Shown here: piece after piece, positions 4,838 to 5,239 of the stretch
How the letters are laid out: every line of letters starts with the position of its first letter
Numbering within the stretch: position 1 is the stretch's first letter
Source: Microcella sp.
GTDB taxonomy: Bacteria; Actinomycetota; Actinomycetes; Actinomycetales; Microbacteriaceae
NCBI GenBank assembly: GCA_020216895.1
Contig: JAIWOM010000126.1
Coordinates: 1-5,239, forward strand
Direction: 5' to 3'
Length of the DNA stretch: 5,239 bases
Notes under the pieces: generated by a model
Databases searched by the model: none
What the model was told of the DNA's origin: nothing
The model's input: only the letters and a program-made list of their open reading frames with translations
Position numbers and translations under genes: made by a program

Positions 4838-5239
4838 TGGCCGTCGCCCGCACCCTCGCGATCGCCCTGCACGGCATCGACGGGGCACTCGTCGAGATCG
4901 AAGCCGACCTCGCCAACGGGCTGCCCGCCTTCACCATCATCGGGCTGCCCGACGCCGCGCTCGGCGAGGCGAAAGACCGGGTGCGATCCGCCGCCGTCAA
5001 CTCCGGCTGCGATCTGCCTGCGCGCAAGGTGACGGTCAACCTCTCGCCGGCGTCCCTGCCCAAGCACGGCTCCGGCTTCGACCTCGGCATCGCGGTCGCT
5101 GCCCTGGCCACGACAGGCATCGTCGACGGTGAGGCGATCGACCGGGTGGTGCATGTCGGCGAGCTGTCGCTCGACGGTCGGCTGCGTCCGGTCGCGGGCG
5201 TGCTGCCGACGGTGCTCGCCGCCCGGCGCGCGGGCGCCG
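4837..5239 (+). CDS. comM: ComM/YifB family Mg-chelatase-like AAA+ ATPase, N-terminal part (3' end outside window)
   Basis: 134 codons of an open frame that runs off the window end; the family is normally about 500 residues. The visible part is the N-terminal ChlI/ribosomal-S5-like domain: IALHGIDGALVEIEADLANG, then FTIIGLPDAALGEAKDRV, then NLSPASLPKHGSGFDLGIA and the segment VGELSLDGRLRPVAGVLP. These are characteristic of YifB/ComM proteins; the Walker A and B motifs and the Mg-chelatase C-terminal domain would lie downstream. ComM of Vibrio and relatives is a hexameric helicase that promotes branch migration during natural transformation; in Actinobacteria the gene is typically followed by dprA, which the window does not reach. 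The ATG overlaps the YraN stop (TGATG), with only a weak GGGG at 4824-4827 as ribosome binding site. The symbol follows the family; whether this strain is transformable is unknown. Confidence 0.93.
   Translation, partial: MAVARTLAIALHGIDGALVEIEADLANGLPAFTIIGLPDAALGEAKDRVRSAAVNSGCDLPARKVTVNLSPASLPKHGSGFDLGIAVAALATTGIVDGEAIDRVVHVGELSLDGRLRPVAGVLPTVLAARRAGA

Noticed and set aside
1..5239. Mobile element, phage, CRISPR, defence system or RNA gene
   Set aside because: I found no transposase, integrase, terminal inverted repeats, regularly spaced repeats, nuclease-helicase pairs or tRNA/rRNA-like sequence on either strand. The large gene is accessory by context but carries no mobility markers of its own.

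Overview
The window comes from a very GC-rich genome with overwhelmingly G/C third codon positions. The gene order (RNase HII, a DUF2469 protein, a YraN-family protein, then a ComM-type ATPase) is a characteristic actinobacterial housekeeping block. I infer an actinobacterium, most likely of the Microbacteriaceae type. The genus cannot be fixed from the sequence alone. All genes I can support lie on the + strand.

Layout. (1) Positions 2-427 hold the C-terminal two thirds of rnhB (ribonuclease HII). (2) Four bases later, 432-755 encodes a DUF2469 protein of unknown function. (3) A 117-base, locally AT-richer gap (756-872) carries a short inverted repeat and -10-like hexamers, and probably holds the promoter of the next gene. 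(4) Positions 873-4325 encode a 1150-residue secreted and membrane-embedded protein. It has a signal peptide, three tandem pairs of Ig-like domains with exactly two cysteines per domain, one cysteine-free Ig-like domain of a type common in actinobacterial surface proteins, an acidic linker, about nine transmembrane helices and a short acidic cytoplasmic tail. (5) A 161-base GC-rich gap (4326-4486) contains inverted repeats, one of which overlaps the ribosome binding site of the next gene. (6) Positions 4487-4837 encode a YraN-family nuclease-fold protein. (7) Its stop codon overlaps the start of a comM/yifB-type gene that runs off the window end at 5239.

How the parts fit. The flanking genes belong to conserved nucleic-acid maintenance and DNA-uptake families: removal of RNA from RNA:DNA hybrids, a restriction-endonuclease-like fold, and a ComM helicase-like AAA+ protein. 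The large surface protein has no evident link to them and looks like accessory cargo set between the DUF2469 and YraN genes. As I recall the Mycobacterium tuberculosis map, the same interval there holds fdhF-fdhD, so this junction may be a recurrent insertion site in Actinobacteria. The surface protein is the least ordinary part of the window: a long disulfide-stabilised ectodomain built from duplicated domain pairs, joined to a polytopic membrane module rather than to a single anchor helix or a sortase signal. I see no CRISPR array, tRNA, rRNA, insertion sequence or phage gene.
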